Positions 9,159 to 18,154 of a stretch of DNA of 64,000 nucleotides are shown here, in pieces. The notes beneath the pieces were generated by a model. It had not been told where the DNA came from and did not search any database. It worked only from the letters and a program-made list of their open reading frames with translations. A program made the position numbers and the translations under genes. The stretch's first letter is position 1; the number at the start of each line of letters is the position of its first letter. The DNA comes from Gallaecimonas mangrovi (GTDB lineage Bacteria; Pseudomonadota; Gammaproteobacteria; Enterobacterales; Gallaecimonadaceae). The DNA lies in NCBI RefSeq assembly GCF_003367375.1, contig NZ_CP031416.1, forward strand, positions 1,991,501-2,055,500. Reading direction: 5' to 3'.

Positions 9159-11291
9159 ATGTCGCAACTTTTTATTACCTGTGCACCCGCCATGGAAGCT
9201 TTATTGGTGGATGAACTGGCGTTGCTGGATATTCCAGCCAAACCCGGCCATGGCGGCGTTAAAGCCGATGCCACCTTAGAAAACGCCTATCGCATTTGCT
9301 TGTGGTCGCGTTTAGCAAGCCGGGTATTATGGCCATTGATTGAGGGGCCTGCCGAAACAGCAGATGACATTTATGCCTTGGCCTCACAGGTATTGTGGCC
9401 GTCACATTTCTCGGTAAATAAACGTTTTGCGGTAGATTTTACCGGTGCCAGTCGCGAGATACGCCACACCCAGTTTGGCGCCATGAAAATCAAAGACGCC
9501 ATTGTTGATGTTTTTCGTGAAGAGCGGGGCCAGCGCCCGGAAGTCGACGTTAAAGAAGCCGATATTCGTGTTCATGCGCACTTGGGTAAAAGGGGCTTGG
9601 CTATTTACCTCGACTTGGTGGGTAAGCCACTGCACCAGCGCGGTTATCGCACCCAAGCTGGCGCTGCGCCACTGAAAGAGTCTTTGGCGGCGGCCATTTT
9701 ATATAAACTTGGCTGGCACAAGGATAACGGCCTTGATTACTTGGTTGACCCCATGTGTGGCTCTGGCACCCTCGTGATTGAAGCGGCCCTTATTCGTGGT
9801 AAACGTGCCCCTGGCCTTAAACGCAGTTTTGCCTTTGAAAACTGGAGCCACCATGACAGCAGTATCTGGGCCCAGGAACTTACCGCCGCCATTGATGCTG
9901 CGGTGCCAATCGAAAGCCATTTCTTTGGTTTTGATAGTGACAAGCGGGTGATTGAAAAGGCCCGTAATAACGCCAAAGCCGCCGGGGTAGGGCGCGCGCT
10001 TACCTTTGAAACTCAGCCACTTAAAAACTTGGGCGAAAAGCCCGGTGAACGCGGCCTTATTCTTTGTAACCCGCCCTATGGTGAACGCTTAGGTGACATG
10101 GCAGAGGTACTGTACCTTTACAGAGAACTTGGCGTTAAAGCCCGCCAATTTATGGGGTGGCGGCTTGGGGTTTACACTGGCAGTCCAGAAAGTTTGCGCC
10201 AATTAAAGCTGTTAAAGTCCAACCAGTGGCAACTTAACAACGGCGCCCTTGAAGCAGTATTAGCCAGTTACGAGCTTGACGAGCGTCAAGGTGAGGCTCC
10301 TCGCGAGGCGCCCGCTGAAGTGGTGCAGTCGGCCCTTAGTGGCCCGGTTGAAGCCTATGCCAACCGCCTTAAAAAGAATATCAAGGCACTGGAAAAATGG
10401 GCCAAGCGCGAAGGCATTGAAGCTTACCGGCTTTATGATGCCGACCTGCCGGAATACAACGCTGCCGTTGACCGCTATGGTGATTGCATTGTCATTCAAG
10501 AATACGCCCCGCCGAAAACCATTGAGCCCGAAAAGGCGGCCCGGCGCCTGCAAGATTTGATTGTGGCCACCGTCGCTGTAACCGGTGTTAAAGCCGATAA
10601 TATCGCCGTTAAAACCCGTGCCCGGCAAAGTGGCAGCAACCAGTATGAAAAGCTCGAGAGCCGCCATAAATACATGTGGGTAGAAGAATACGGCGTGCGC
10701 TGCCGGGTTAACCTTTTTGACTACTTGGATTCAGGCCTGTTTTTAGATCACCGCCTAACCCGCAAATGGGTGGGTGAACAAGCCAAAGGCAAGCGCTTTT
10801 TAAACCTCTTTTGCTACACCGGCACCGCAACCTTGCATGCCGCCAAAGGCGGTGCCCTCACCACCACTTCGGTGGACATGTCGCGCACCTACCTCGATTG
10901 GGCAGCGGAGAACCTGCGCGGTAACGGCTTTAAAGGGCGCGAGCATCAGTTGGCGCAAGCGAATGTGCTGGACTGGCTTAACCGTAGCCAGGAAAAGTTC
11001 GACCTGGTGTTTTTAGACCCACCGACCTTTTCCAACTCCAAACGTATGGAAGCCAGCTTTGATGTACAGCGCGACCATGTTGAGCTGCTGGATGCGGTAA
11101 GTTACGTGTTAAGCCCGGGGGCGGTGGTGATTTTCTCTAACAACAAGCGTCACTTTAAGTTAGACAACGCTGCGGTTGAGGAAATGGGCTTTCAAATTGA
11201 AGACGTGAGCCGCGCCACCTTACCGGAAGATTTCAAGCGCAATCCCCACATTCATGTGTGTTTTAAGCTGGTATTTGCCCCCAGAGACTGA
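9159..11291 (+). CDS. rlmL: Bifunctional 23S rRNA methyltransferase RlmKL
   Basis: One 710-residue protein (E. coli: 702) joining two SAM-dependent methyltransferases. The N-terminal half has a THUMP domain (about residues 45-155) and an m2G2445 methyltransferase, shown by DPMCGSGTLVIEAA and the NPPY motif in CNPPYGERLG. The C-terminal half (from about residue 460) makes m7G2069 and contains FLNLFCYTGTATLHAAKGGA and LDPPTFSNSK. Both catalytic signatures are intact, so both activities are expected. It acts on helix 74 during large-subunit assembly. It is transcribed from its own promoter after the zapC terminator, with uup 70 bases downstream. Confidence 0.97.
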   Translation: MSQLFITCAPAMEALLVDELALLDIPAKPGHGGVKADATLENAYRICLWSRLASRVLWPLIEGPAETADDIYALASQVLWPSHFSVNKRFAVDFTGASREIRHTQFGAMKIKDAIVDVFREERGQRPEVDVKEADIRVHAHLGKRGLAIYLDLVGKPLHQRGYRTQAGAAPLKESLAAAILYKLGWHKDNGLDYLVDPMCGSGTLVIEAALIRGKRAPGLKRSFAFENWSHHDSSIWAQELTAAIDAAVPIESHFFGFDSDKRVIEKARNNAKAAGVGRALTFETQPLKNLGEKPGERGLILCNPPYGERLGDMAEVLYLYRELGVKARQFMGWRLGVYTGSPESLRQLKLLKSNQWQLNNGALEAVLASYELDERQGEAPREAPAEVVQSALSGPVEAYANRLKKNIKALEKWAKREGIEAYRLYDADLPEYNAAVDRYGDCIVIQEYAPPKTIEPEKAARRLQDLIVATVAVTGVKADNIAVKTRARQSGSNQYEKLESRHKYMWVEEYGVRCRVNLFDYLDSGLFLDHRLTRKWVGEQAKGKRFLNLFCYTGTATLHAAKGGALTTTSVDMSRTYLDWAAENLRGNGFKGREHQLAQANVLDWLNRSQEKFDLVFLDPPTFSNSKRMEASFDVQRDHVELLDAVSYVLSPGAVVIFSNNKRHFKLDNAAVEEMGFQIEDVSRATLPEDFKRNPHIHVCFKLVFAPRD

Positions 11292-11314
11292 CACTCTTTG
11301 TAGCCAATAAATAA

Positions 11315-11334
11315 GGGCAGCCTGGCTGCCCTTT
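11315..11334 (+). terminator. Weak hairpin between rlmKL and uup
   Basis: Stem GGGCAGC / GCTGCCC with a 3-base loop, but only three T follow. It may end some rlmKL transcripts while letting others continue into uup. Confidence 0.4.
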
Positions 11335-11361
11335 AACACGAATAGAGACTGACTTTTTCCT

Positions 11362-13263
11362 ATGGCCGCTGTTCTTACGCTCAGTAATGCATTTTTGTCA
11401 TTTTCCGATGCTCCGCTGCTGGATAACACCGGTTTTAGCCTGCAAGAAGGCGAGCGCCTTTGCCTTGTTGGCCGCAACGGCACCGGTAAATCGACCTTGA
11501 TGAAAATCATTTCCGGGGACATGACCCTGGATGATGGCACCTTACAGTTCCATCACGATGGTGGTGTGGCGCGATTGTCACAAGATCCGCCGCCCCGTGA
11601 AGACATGACCAGTTACGCCTTTGTGGCACAAGGCTTGGCCGAAGTGGGTGAACTGGTGCTGGCTTACCATCAGCTTTCTGCATCCTTGGCGGAGCACAGC
11701 GACGAAAAGAGCCTTAACAAACTGGCATCGCTGCAAAGCCAGCTTGATGCCTGCGACGGTTGGCAATTAGAAACCCAAATTCAGCGCGCGCTACAATTGA
11801 CCGGCCTTAGCGGTGAAGAAAGGCTCAATGCGCTATCCGGTGGCTGGCTGCGGCGGGTGGCCTTAGCCCAAGCACTGGCTGGCGACCCGAAAGTGCTGCT
11901 GTTGGACGAACCGACAAACCACCTGGACATCGATTCTATTCAGTGGCTTGAGCAGTTTTGTAAATCCTACAGTGGCGCCATTTTGTTTATTAGCCACGAC
12001 CGGCAATTTATTCGCCAGGTGGCAACCGGCATTCTTGATTTAGACCGCGGCCAGTTAACCCGCTATGAAGTCGGCTATGACGCCTATTTGGATGCCAAAG
12101 CCGAGGATTTACGCGTTGAAGCCGAGCAAAATGCGCTGTTTGATAAAAAGTTGGCGCAGGAAGAAACCTGGATCCGCCAGGGCATTAAGGCGCGGCGCAC
12201 CCGTAACGAAGGGCGGGTGAGGGCACTAAAATCGTTACGCGAAACCCATGCCGAGCGCCGCAATGTCATTGGTAAAGTGCGGGGCCAGGTAGAAGAAGCC
12301 GATCGCTCCGGTAAGCTGGTGTTTGATGTTGAAGACATGAGCTACAGCTACCAGGGCAAAGCCATTGTTAATCACCTGGATTTGGTGGTGCAACGTGGTG
12401 ACCGCTTGGCACTGGTTGGCCCTAACGGTTGCGGTAAAACTACCCTTATCAAGCTGCTATTGGGGCAATTGCCGCCCGATAGCGGCAAGGTGCGTCAGGG
12501 CACCAATTTGGAAGTTGCCTATTTTGACCAGCACCGCGCGGTGCTGGACCCTGAGCTTTCGGCGGCTGAGCAGGTAGCTGAGGGTAAACAGGAAGTGGCG
12601 CTGGGCAGCAAAAGCCGCCATGTATTGGGATATTTACAGGACTTTTTGTTCACCCCAGCCAGAGCCCGGGTACCGGTTAAAGCGCTGTCAGGCGGTGAAA
12701 AAAACCGGCTGCTGCTGGCAAAACTGTTTGCTCGCCCCTCTAACCTGTTGATCCTTGACGAACCCACCAACGATCTGGATATTGAAACCCTCGAATTGCT
12801 CGAGGAAATGTTGGCTGATTATCAAGGTACCTTGTTACTGGTAAGCCATGACCGGGCCTTTATCGACCAAAGCGTGACCAGTGTGTTGTGGTTCGCCGGT
12901 AATGGCGATCTGGAAGTGCACGCCGGCGGTTATACCGATGCCGCGGTGGCAAGAGCGCGGGCACAAAATAGTAAAAATGAGACAAAAGCGATCAAGGCTG
13001 AAGAAAAACCTAAAAAAGACCACGAAAAGCCACGTAAAAATGGCAAAATGTCATACAAAGACAAGCGAGAATTAGAAACTCTGCCCAGTCTGATTGAACA
13101 ACTCGAGACTCAGGTGGTCGAAGTGCAGAATCAGATTAACCAGGCGGACTTTTTTACACGCCCCGTCGGCGAAACCCAGCCCATTCTGGATAAGCTGGCC
13201 GAACTGGAGAAGGCTCTGGAAGAGGCCTTTGCCCGGTGGGAAGCATTGGACGCCCAACAATAA
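11362..13263 (+). CDS. uup: ABC-F ATPase Uup
   Basis: Soluble cytoplasmic ABC-F protein with two ATPase domains and no membrane part. In E. coli, Uup affects ribosome function and transposon excision. Domain 1 has the P-loop GRNGTGKST, signature LSGGWLRR and DEPTNHLD. Domain 2 (from about residue 318) has GPNGCGKTT, LSGGEKNR and DEPTNDLD. The linker between them has the ABC-F pattern RQGIKARRTRNEGRVRALK. The C-terminus (about 540-633) is a charged coiled-coil with DNA-binding character in Uup. The length (633) matches E. coli (635) and C-terminal wording separates it from EttA and YheS. It follows rlmKL as in E. coli. Confidence 0.96.
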   Translation: MAAVLTLSNAFLSFSDAPLLDNTGFSLQEGERLCLVGRNGTGKSTLMKIISGDMTLDDGTLQFHHDGGVARLSQDPPPREDMTSYAFVAQGLAEVGELVLAYHQLSASLAEHSDEKSLNKLASLQSQLDACDGWQLETQIQRALQLTGLSGEERLNALSGGWLRRVALAQALAGDPKVLLLDEPTNHLDIDSIQWLEQFCKSYSGAILFISHDRQFIRQVATGILDLDRGQLTRYEVGYDAYLDAKAEDLRVEAEQNALFDKKLAQEETWIRQGIKARRTRNEGRVRALKSLRETHAERRNVIGKVRGQVEEADRSGKLVFDVEDMSYSYQGKAIVNHLDLVVQRGDRLALVGPNGCGKTTLIKLLLGQLPPDSGKVRQGTNLEVAYFDQHRAVLDPELSAAEQVAEGKQEVALGSKSRHVLGYLQDFLFTPARARVPVKALSGGEKNRLLLAKLFARPSNLLILDEPTNDLDIETLELLEEMLADYQGTLLLVSHDRAFIDQSVTSVLWFAGNGDLEVHAGGYTDAAVARARAQNSKNETKAIKAEEKPKKDHEKPRKNGKMSYKDKRELETLPSLIEQLETQVVEVQNQINQADFFTRPVGETQPILDKLAELEKALEEAFARWEALDAQQ

Positions 13264-13287
13264 GCTGTGTGCAGGAATACCGAATTC

Positions 13288-15003
13288 ATGAAAAAAAGAG
13301 CTTTAACCCTTTCTTTGGTAGCGTTAGCCACAACTCAGGCTTACGCCACCATCCCTAATAGCTATACGCTCTCAACCATTGAGTCATCACCGGTAGCACC
13401 GTACCACTTGACTGCGTTGGGTTTAACATCAGACGGCACCCTTACCGGTATCGTCTCTGGTGATGAGATCCACGACAATACTGTTGAAACGGCGCGTATC
13501 ACCGAGTCAGATACCACCAACGATATCTATTCGGATTTGCTGGGCGTGTTTGACGACGATACCGTTACCGACCTCGTCGACGACGTCTATAACGACACCT
13601 CTGGGTATTACCGCAGCTTGTCTACAGCTAACGGCTTTATGGGCAACTCCAGTACCTCGATGACCTTGGTTCCGGGCCTTGCCAGTGATGATGACCTGCT
13701 CACCGTTACCAGCTATGTCTATGGTGGCGTTGACGGTTATTACTTTGGTTATAACTCGGGGCCGTTTACCGCAGACACCTTCACCAATGGTGACGGTGAC
13801 GAAGTCACCGACTACGTGCGTGATTACAGTCACCGCGGTTTTATGACCGATAACAACGGCACCACCTATCCGTTGTATCCGGCTTATACCTATCCAGATG
13901 CCACCCGTAACGATACCCAGCTTATTAGCGCCGATGACAAGTTGGGCGGTTATTCCATCGCCATGGGCGGTAATAGCTCTTATATCGTCGGTTACAGCTC
14001 CTCAGAGTTGTCTTCTGGGTCCGAGACCACCTTGTCGAACTGTGAAGATTCGGACGTGAAACAGCCAATGTTGGCCTGTTTGCGTAACGTGACTTATCAG
14101 TACCGCGCTACCGTTTGGCCGCTGACCAACGGTGTGCCTGGCGATCCAGTCACTTTAGGCGTTCTGAACGAAAAAACTGGCGATGACTATAACCCGGCAA
14201 GCTATAACTCTTACGGTTATGCGATAAACAGCAGCGGTATTGTTGCTGGCCAGTCCATGCATAACAACGACGGTACCTGGCGTAACGTTGCAACCATTTT
14301 TGACGCCAGCACCGGTGAACCTATCGAAGCCATTGGTAAAACCGGTAGCGGTATTTCCAGCTCCGTTGCCTACGGTATTAACGACAACAACATTGTAGTG
14401 GGTGAAGTGGTTTATCCATCAAGCTACAGTAAGTATCGTTTCTTTGTGTTTGATAAAACATCTGGGGACATCACTTATCCATCTACTTTCTATTCCAGCG
14501 CTAACGCCGTTGCTTACGACATCAACAACGATGACTTAGTCGTGGGTGTGGCCGACTATGAAGAGTTGCCGCCGTCCAGCACCCGTCGTCAGCACGCCTT
14601 CGTATACGATTACGACAATGACGACTTCCAGGATCTGAACGATAAGCTGCAATTTAACAGCACCACCCTTGATGACGTTTATGGTGGTGACACCTGTACC
14701 GCTCGTGAAGACTGGGTGCTCGAATACGCGCGTCGTATCAACGATGACGGCCAAATTGCCGCTACGGCAGTGACCACGCTGCGTGACAGTGACGGCAATC
14801 AGGTATTGGATGATGACGGTGATGTGCAATACGTATTGCGCCCGGTGTTACTGACACCGTCGGACGATACTGCCACCACCTGTGAAGACGACGAAGATGA
14901 TGACACCAGCTACAGCCGCAAGGGCGGTGGTAGCTTCGGTTTCCTTGCCTTAGGCGGCTTAGGGCTGGTTGGTTTACTGCGCCGACGTCAGTTTAAACGC
15001 TAA
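13288..15003 (+). CDS. DUF3466 family exported protein with GlyGly-CTERM tail
   Basis: A 571-residue exported protein. It starts with a signal peptide (MKKRALTLSLVALATTQAYA, likely cut after AYA) and ends with a GGGS stretch, a hydrophobic helix and a RRRQFKR basic tail. That tail is the GlyGly-CTERM sorting signal, known to be processed by a rhombosortase and linked to type II secretion. The body is rich in Asp, Tyr, Ser and Thr, with recurring segments such as GINDNNIVVGE, AINSSGIVAGQ and DINNDDLVVG that look like repeats of a beta-propeller-type family. The gene lies between uup and rmf, where DUF3466 genes occur in Vibrio and Shewanella. An in-frame GTG at 13267 is less likely because it would precede the signal peptide. 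Function is unknown. Confidence 0.85.
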   Translation: MKKRALTLSLVALATTQAYATIPNSYTLSTIESSPVAPYHLTALGLTSDGTLTGIVSGDEIHDNTVETARITESDTTNDIYSDLLGVFDDDTVTDLVDDVYNDTSGYYRSLSTANGFMGNSSTSMTLVPGLASDDDLLTVTSYVYGGVDGYYFGYNSGPFTADTFTNGDGDEVTDYVRDYSHRGFMTDNNGTTYPLYPAYTYPDATRNDTQLISADDKLGGYSIAMGGNSSYIVGYSSSELSSGSETTLSNCEDSDVKQPMLACLRNVTYQYRATVWPLTNGVPGDPVTLGVLNEKTGDDYNPASYNSYGYAINSSGIVAGQSMHNNDGTWRNVATIFDASTGEPIEAIGKTGSGISSSVAYGINDNNIVVGEVVYPSSYSKYRFFVFDKTSGDITYPSTFYSSANAVAYDINNDDLVVGVADYEELPPSSTRRQHAFVYDYDNDDFQDLNDKLQFNSTTLDDVYGGDTCTAREDWVLEYARRINDDGQIAATAVTTLRDSDGNQVLDDDGDVQYVLRPVLLTPSDDTATTCEDDEDDDTSYSRKGGGSFGFLALGGLGLVGLLRRRQFKR

Positions 15004-15016
15004 TAACGATAAAAAA

Positions 15017-15040
15017 GCCGCTCAATGAGCGGCTTTTTTT
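15017..15040 (+). terminator. Intrinsic terminator after the DUF3466 gene
   Basis: Stem GCCGCTC / GAGCGGC, loop AAT, then seven T, 13 bases after the stop codon. Confidence 0.92.
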
Positions 15041-15207
15041 GTAAAAGAAAATTCAAAAAGATCTCAAGTGCTTGGCGTCTGTCAAGTGCTAAACTCTTAG
15101 ATCCTCATTTGATCATACTCCACATCTTTTCTAATTGGTTAAGGGTACGGCCCATGTTGGGCTGTGCGTTTCCCAACTTCGCCTTCAGCAGGAAGAGGAT
15201 GTAGAGG

Positions 15208-15387
15208 ATGAGAAGACAAAAACGTGACCGTCTAGAACGAGCCCACTCACGTGGTTATCAAGCCGGGATTGGTGGTAAACCACGAGAAGCGTGTCCTTAC
15301 CAGAGCGTAGATGCTCGCAGTTATTGGCACTCAGGTTGGCGCTCTGCAGTCGAAGATAGGGTCATCAATGGCGTCGCCATGAAATAA
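15208..15387 (+). CDS. rmf: Ribosome modulation factor
   Basis: A 59-residue basic protein that dimerises 70S ribosomes into inactive 100S particles in stationary phase. The N-terminus MRRQKRDRLERAHSRGYQAG is almost identical to E. coli RMF, followed by CPYQ in the middle and WRSAVEDR near the end. The ATG follows a purine-rich stretch (GGAAGAGGATGTAGAGG). The gene lies between the DUF3466 gene and fabA, as in related gammaproteobacteria. It probably has its own growth-phase promoter in the 167-base gap upstream, though no convincing boxes were found. A bidirectional terminator separates it from fabA. Confidence 0.95.
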   Translation: MRRQKRDRLERAHSRGYQAGIGGKPREACPYQSVDARSYWHSGWRSAVEDRVINGVAMK

Positions 15388-15406
15388 TCATCACGCAACC
15401 GTAACG

Positions 15407-15434
15407 AAAAAGCCCCGCTAAAGCGGGGCTTTTT
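15407..15434. terminator. Bidirectional terminator between rmf and fabA
   Basis: AAAAA, stem AGCCCCGCT / AGCGGGGCT with loop AA, then TTTTT. The A and T tracts on both sides let it work for rmf (plus) and fabA (minus). Confidence 0.92.
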
Positions 15435-15446
15435 CAATATGTAAGC

Positions 15447-15965
15447 TTAGAAGCTGGACGTGTCTTTAAACAGGCCCACTTTTAAGTCTTTGGCGGTGTA
15501 GATAACGCGGCCATCAACGGCGACTTCACCATCAGCAATACCCATCACCAAGGTGCGGTTAATGAGGCGCTTCATATGAATGTGGTAGGTGACTTTCTTG
15601 GCCGTTGGCAGAATTTGACCGGTGAATTTCACTTCACCCACACCTAAAGCCCGGCCTTTACCAGGGCCGCCTTGCCAGCCAAGGAAAAAGCCCACTAGCT
15701 GCCACATTGCATCCAGGCCAAGACAGCCAGGCATAACAGGGTCGCCGGGGAAATGGCACTGGAAGAACCACAGATCAGGGTTGATATCCAGCTCGGCAAT
15801 GATTTCACCCTTACCATACTGACCGCCTTCCAGATGAATGTGCGCCACTCTATCCATCATCAACATGTTAGGGGCAGGCAGCTGGCTGTTACCTGGGCCA
15901 AAAAGCTCGCCACGCGAACAGGCTAAGAGGTCTTCACGACTGAAACTGTGTTTTTCTGTCAGCAC
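15447..15965 (-). CDS. fabA: 3-hydroxydecanoyl-ACP dehydratase/isomerase
   Basis: Dehydrates 3-hydroxyacyl-ACP and isomerises trans-2- to cis-3-decenoyl-ACP, the branch point of anaerobic unsaturated fatty acid synthesis. The catalytic His is in [11 protein letters not shown] and the catalytic Asp in GLDAMWQ. Other matches are [12 protein letters not shown] and [11 protein letters not shown] prefer the GTG start at 15965, preceded by AAGGA at 7 bases: it gives 172 residues, exactly the E. coli length, with the N-terminus in register ([15 protein letters not shown]). An in-frame ATG at 15980 would add five residues. A FabR-like operator lies in the promoter. The gene is followed on the same strand by the rmf-fabA terminator. 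Confidence 0.96.
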   Translation of the reverse strand: MLTEKHSFSREDLLACSRGELFGPGNSQLPAPNMLMMDRVAHIHLEGGQYGKGEIIAELDINPDLWFFQCHFPGDPVMPGCLGLDAMWQLVGFFLGWQGGPGKGRALGVGEVKFTGQILPTAKKVTYHIHMKRLINRTLVMGIADGEVAVDGRVIYTAKDLKVGLFKDTSSF

Positions 15966-15995
15966 AAACAATTCCTTCATTTCACGAACGGCGAA

Positions 15996-16024
15996 AGGTT
16001 AGCGTACAACTGTACGCCAAACAA
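15996..16024 (-). promoter_or_regulatory. fabA promoter with FabR-like palindrome in the spacer
   Basis: On the minus strand, TTGTTT (16024-16019) and TAACCT (16001-15996) flank a 17-bp spacer. The spacer is built around the palindrome GCGTACA-AC-TGTACGC (16002-16017). This closely resembles the FabR (YijC) operator known upstream of E. coli fabA and fabB (consensus of the form AGCGTACnnnnGTtCGCT). Binding there would block the promoter. The palindrome is seen directly; FabR binding is inferred. Confidence 0.6.
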
Positions 16025-16043
16025 CGCAGACCAGCAAAACCTT

Positions 16044-18020
16044 TTAACTTCTCCCCAAGCCCAAACGGCGCATGATGCGGCGTCCCAAGGAGCTTACAGG
16101 CTCTTCCATCTCCAACAAGGCAAACTGGCGCGCTTGAATACGACCGTACACTGAAGCTTTAGGGTAATCCCCATTATCATCCAACTCACCGGCATCGGTT
16201 TCCATCATTAGTGCGATGGCATCATCCACATGCTCAACGCACCATAGATGAAAACAGCCTTGTGTTACCGCTTCAATTACATCGTCCGACAGATTCAGCT
16301 GCGATTGGTTCGACAGCGGCAAAATAACCCCTTGCGAGCCTGTCAAACCGCGACTTTTACAGACCTCAAAAAAACCTTCTATCTTGGCGTTCACGCCGCC
16401 AATGGCTTGTACATTACCGAATTGGTCAATGGCGCCGGTAATGGCAATGTCTTGGCGCACCGGAAGCATCGCCAACGCCGACAGCAAACAGATAAGTTCA
16501 CCGGCAGAAGCCGAATCGCCATCCACCTCATGGTAAGACTGCTCAAATACCAAGGATGCAGACAAGTGCAGAGTATTTTCTTGGGCAAAGCGGCTGGCAA
16601 GAAAGGCGGTTAAAATCATTACGCCTTTGGCGTGAATGTTACCGGCAAGCTCGGCTTTACGTTCAATATCAATAATATCGCCATCACCATAATGGGCGGT
16701 GGCCGTTATTCGCGATGGTTCTCCAAATTCGGTATTGCCAAGGTCCAGCACCGTTAGGCCATTAACCTGGCCAGTGCGTTTGCCCTGGGTTTCAATCAGA
16801 ATATGGCCCTTGGCCATGGCTTCGCGGCTCATGGCTTTAGCAAGCCCTTGGGCTCCGTCACGGGCGTTAATCGCCTTTTTAATATCAGCCTCGGTAATTT
16901 CATGGCTATTGGCGATGAAGTTAGCGCGGCTCAGTAATTCGCTGTAACGATGGTGGATTAACGCAATACGGTTTTGGTCTTCAAATACGCGGCTACCGTA
17001 ACGAAGTAGTACCTTCAAGGCGTCAAGGGTAGGGGACTTAAAGCCTTTTTTAACGGCTTCAAAGCCAAGATGGGCGGCAAGCTCGCTACTGTGTTCTGCC
17101 GCAACAAAGGGCACCCATTCAACAAAATACGGGAAGAGTTGCGCTAACTCGCGGTCGATGTCCAGTAAATCCAAATGGTCACCCCGGTCACCAAACAGCA
17201 CCACTTTTACATCCAGCGGCATCGCTTCTGGCATAAACAAGGGACTACCGGGCTGTTGGCTTCGGTATTGGGTCCAGTCAATACGCTGGCCAAAAAGCGC
17301 CTCTTTTAAGCGCGTCCACACTTGTGGTTGCTGGGCAAGTTCGGCTGCCGAAATCAGCAAATAACCGCCGTTAGCACGGTGTAAGTCGCCAGGGCGCAGC
17401 AAATGTTGGTTTACCAGCACCGTGCCTTGCTGGGTTTCAACGGTGATTTCGCCAAACAGGCCCAGCTCTGACAAATCACGGTTGTGGATGATGGGTACCT
17501 GCTCAGCGTTTTGACTGACTAACAGGTTAAGTAGCAACGGCTGGTTAGCACCCTGCTGCGCGGCATTGGCTGCCAGTAAGGTTTCAAAATACGCCTTTAA
17601 TCGCGGCTCTTGCGGCTGCGCCGCAATAAGGGCAGTTAAGCGCTTTTCTAAATCAGCACCATTTACCGCAAACAATTCGCCAACAGCCTGGCAAAAGCTG
17701 TCACCACTGCCTGCTTTTAACTGGAAGCAATAGGGCCTTCTGGAGTCGTGGATATTTTCGGCATAGCACCAATCCCAAACCTTGTCTTTGCGAGTGGCCT
17801 TGGGCTGTTTGGCAATGGCCGCTTTAAAAATGGCCAGGCTATCAATATAGGAGGCACCGCAAAGGTAAATATGGCCAAGGGCACTGCTGTCCGCCGTCGC
17901 CTGGGCAAGCTCTGCTTCACCTGATTGCTGCCCAAGCAAGTAGTCTGCGCTAAAGGGCAAGGCGTGAAGATTAAAATGAGGCTGAAGCGACGTCGCTTCC
18001 AAAAGCAGGTTTTTCGTCAT
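16044..18020 (-). CDS. lonH: Lon-like protease family protein (LonH/YcbZ)
   Basis: A 658-residue protein with an N-terminal region of degenerate AAA type: the segment LGHIYLCGASYID sits where a P-loop would be and lacks GxxGxGK[ST]. The C-terminal Lon protease domain carries the Ser-Lys dyad: Ser in GDSASAG (about residue 500) and Lys in GGVNAKIEGFF about 41 residues later, with ITGAIDQFGNVQAIGG between them. This matches E. coli YcbZ (586 residues), which also neighbours fabA. The ATG at 18020 is preferred over a TTG one codon upstream. The extra length compared with E. coli is in the N-terminal half. ATP-dependence is doubtful from the missing P-loop. Confidence 0.88.
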   Translation of the reverse strand: MTKNLLLEATSLQPHFNLHALPFSADYLLGQQSGEAELAQATADSSALGHIYLCGASYIDSLAIFKAAIAKQPKATRKDKVWDWCYAENIHDSRRPYCFQLKAGSGDSFCQAVGELFAVNGADLEKRLTALIAAQPQEPRLKAYFETLLAANAAQQGANQPLLLNLLVSQNAEQVPIIHNRDLSELGLFGEITVETQQGTVLVNQHLLRPGDLHRANGGYLLISAAELAQQPQVWTRLKEALFGQRIDWTQYRSQQPGSPLFMPEAMPLDVKVVLFGDRGDHLDLLDIDRELAQLFPYFVEWVPFVAAEHSSELAAHLGFEAVKKGFKSPTLDALKVLLRYGSRVFEDQNRIALIHHRYSELLSRANFIANSHEITEADIKKAINARDGAQGLAKAMSREAMAKGHILIETQGKRTGQVNGLTVLDLGNTEFGEPSRITATAHYGDGDIIDIERKAELAGNIHAKGVMILTAFLASRFAQENTLHLSASLVFEQSYHEVDGDSASAGELICLLSALAMLPVRQDIAITGAIDQFGNVQAIGGVNAKIEGFFEVCKSRGLTGSQGVILPLSNQSQLNLSDDVIEAVTQGCFHLWCVEHVDDAIALMMETDAGELDDNGDYPKASVYGRIQARQFALLEMEEPVSSLGRRIMRRLGLGRS

Positions 18021-18154
18021 CAAGGACTTAGCAAAAAGGATCGTTACGTTATGATATCACGGCACTTGCCTGGCAACAGCGCCAGAAACGAAGTCTTGCC
18101 TAACTGGCCATCCCGCTCTAACGTAAGATAAGACTTTATACGGGTGGGGGTATC

